From contig JAYKKM010000143.1 in assembly GCA_035772405.1 (NCBI GenBank), forward strand, positions 1,115,501 to 1,179,500: a DNA stretch of 64,000 nt, in the 5' to 3' direction. The notes below the pieces were generated by a model that did not search any database, was not told the origin of the DNA, and saw only the letters and a list, made by a program, of their open reading frames with translations. Shown here piece after piece: positions 63,770 to 64,000 of this stretch. The position numbers and the translations under genes are program-made. Position 1 is the first letter of the stretch. Every line of letters starts with the position of its first letter. This DNA is from Chrysogorgia sp. JL179-B06 (taxonomy: Eukaryota > Cnidaria > Anthozoa > Scleralcyonacea > Chrysogorgiidae).

Positions 63770-64000
63770 TACCGTATAATCTTCTGTGATTTCAGCACCC
63801 AATTCCTCCTTACAGTATAGTAGTCCGTCATCTATAGATTTACCAAAAACGAGTAGTCTTGGCGATCTCCCAAACAACATGGAGTGTAGCCTGGCATTAT
63901 TTAAGTAATCCTTCCACCGAGTTAATCAGGTAATGTCACTCCGGTAATGTCTTTAGCATGGATAATAGTGTTTGGTTAAACCATTCTATACCTGGCCATT
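63770..64000 (-). pseudogene. Gypsy-type LTR retrotransposon integrase fragment
   Basis: Minus strand: EWFNQTLLSMLKTLPE then a stop, a frame change, YLNNARLHSMLFGRSPRLLV and FGKSIDDGLLYCKEELG, ending TGA near 63728. This matches the end of the integrase core and beyond (ERFN-x-TL-x-ML-x-TL, then LFGR-x-PRLP). It runs off the right edge. Confidence 0.75.

Overview
This is metazoan nuclear DNA. It holds two multi-exon genes with clean GT-AG introns, AT-rich intergenic sequence, many simple repeats, and relics of CR1/L2-like, Penelope-like, gypsy, piggyBac-like, hAT-like and Polinton/Maverick elements. The mix of protein-primed PolB families, the Polinton capsid type and the retroelement types suggests an aquatic invertebrate, most likely a cnidarian. 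That placement is inference; nothing here names a species.

Layout. 1-6.3 kb is a virus-like element: a 2.17 kb inverted repeat whose arms carry Bro-N-domain reading frames and perfect hairpins around a core of seven tandem palindromic repeats, then a small zinc-finger ORF, a 39-bp triple repeat and an intact 1221-aa protein-primed family B DNA polymerase. 6.3-12.4 kb is minisatellites, degenerate telomere-like DNA, MITEs and retroelement ends. 12.45-33.30 kb (+) holds the 3' part of a BCOR-like gene: linker exons, ankyrin exons, then a PUFD-like C-terminal exon. Its introns hold nested transposons, a CR1 relic, a Penelope-like fragment with hammerhead-like RNA motifs, and microsatellites. 33.3-47.6 kb is the space between two convergent genes. 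It is largely one decayed Polinton: integrase chromodomain, minor capsid, pX-like, major capsid and adenain-like protease genes on +; an unknown ORF, packaging ATPase and a second PolB on -. 47.65-62.12 kb (-) is a calpain gene of the CAPN5/6 (TRA-3) type: catalytic, CBSW and C2 domains, no EF hands. The exon with the catalytic Cys lies outside the window or was not found. 61.3 kb has a tRNA-like sequence, probably a SINE head, and the right edge has a gypsy integrase relic.

How the parts relate. The two cellular genes look like ordinary host genes: a Polycomb PRC1.1-type corepressor and a cytosolic cysteine protease. The most unusual part is the left-hand PolB/Bro-N/zinc-finger element with its palindrome and iterated core. 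The PolB frame is open, while every gene of the 35-44 kb Polinton is broken, so the two elements differ in age as well as lineage.
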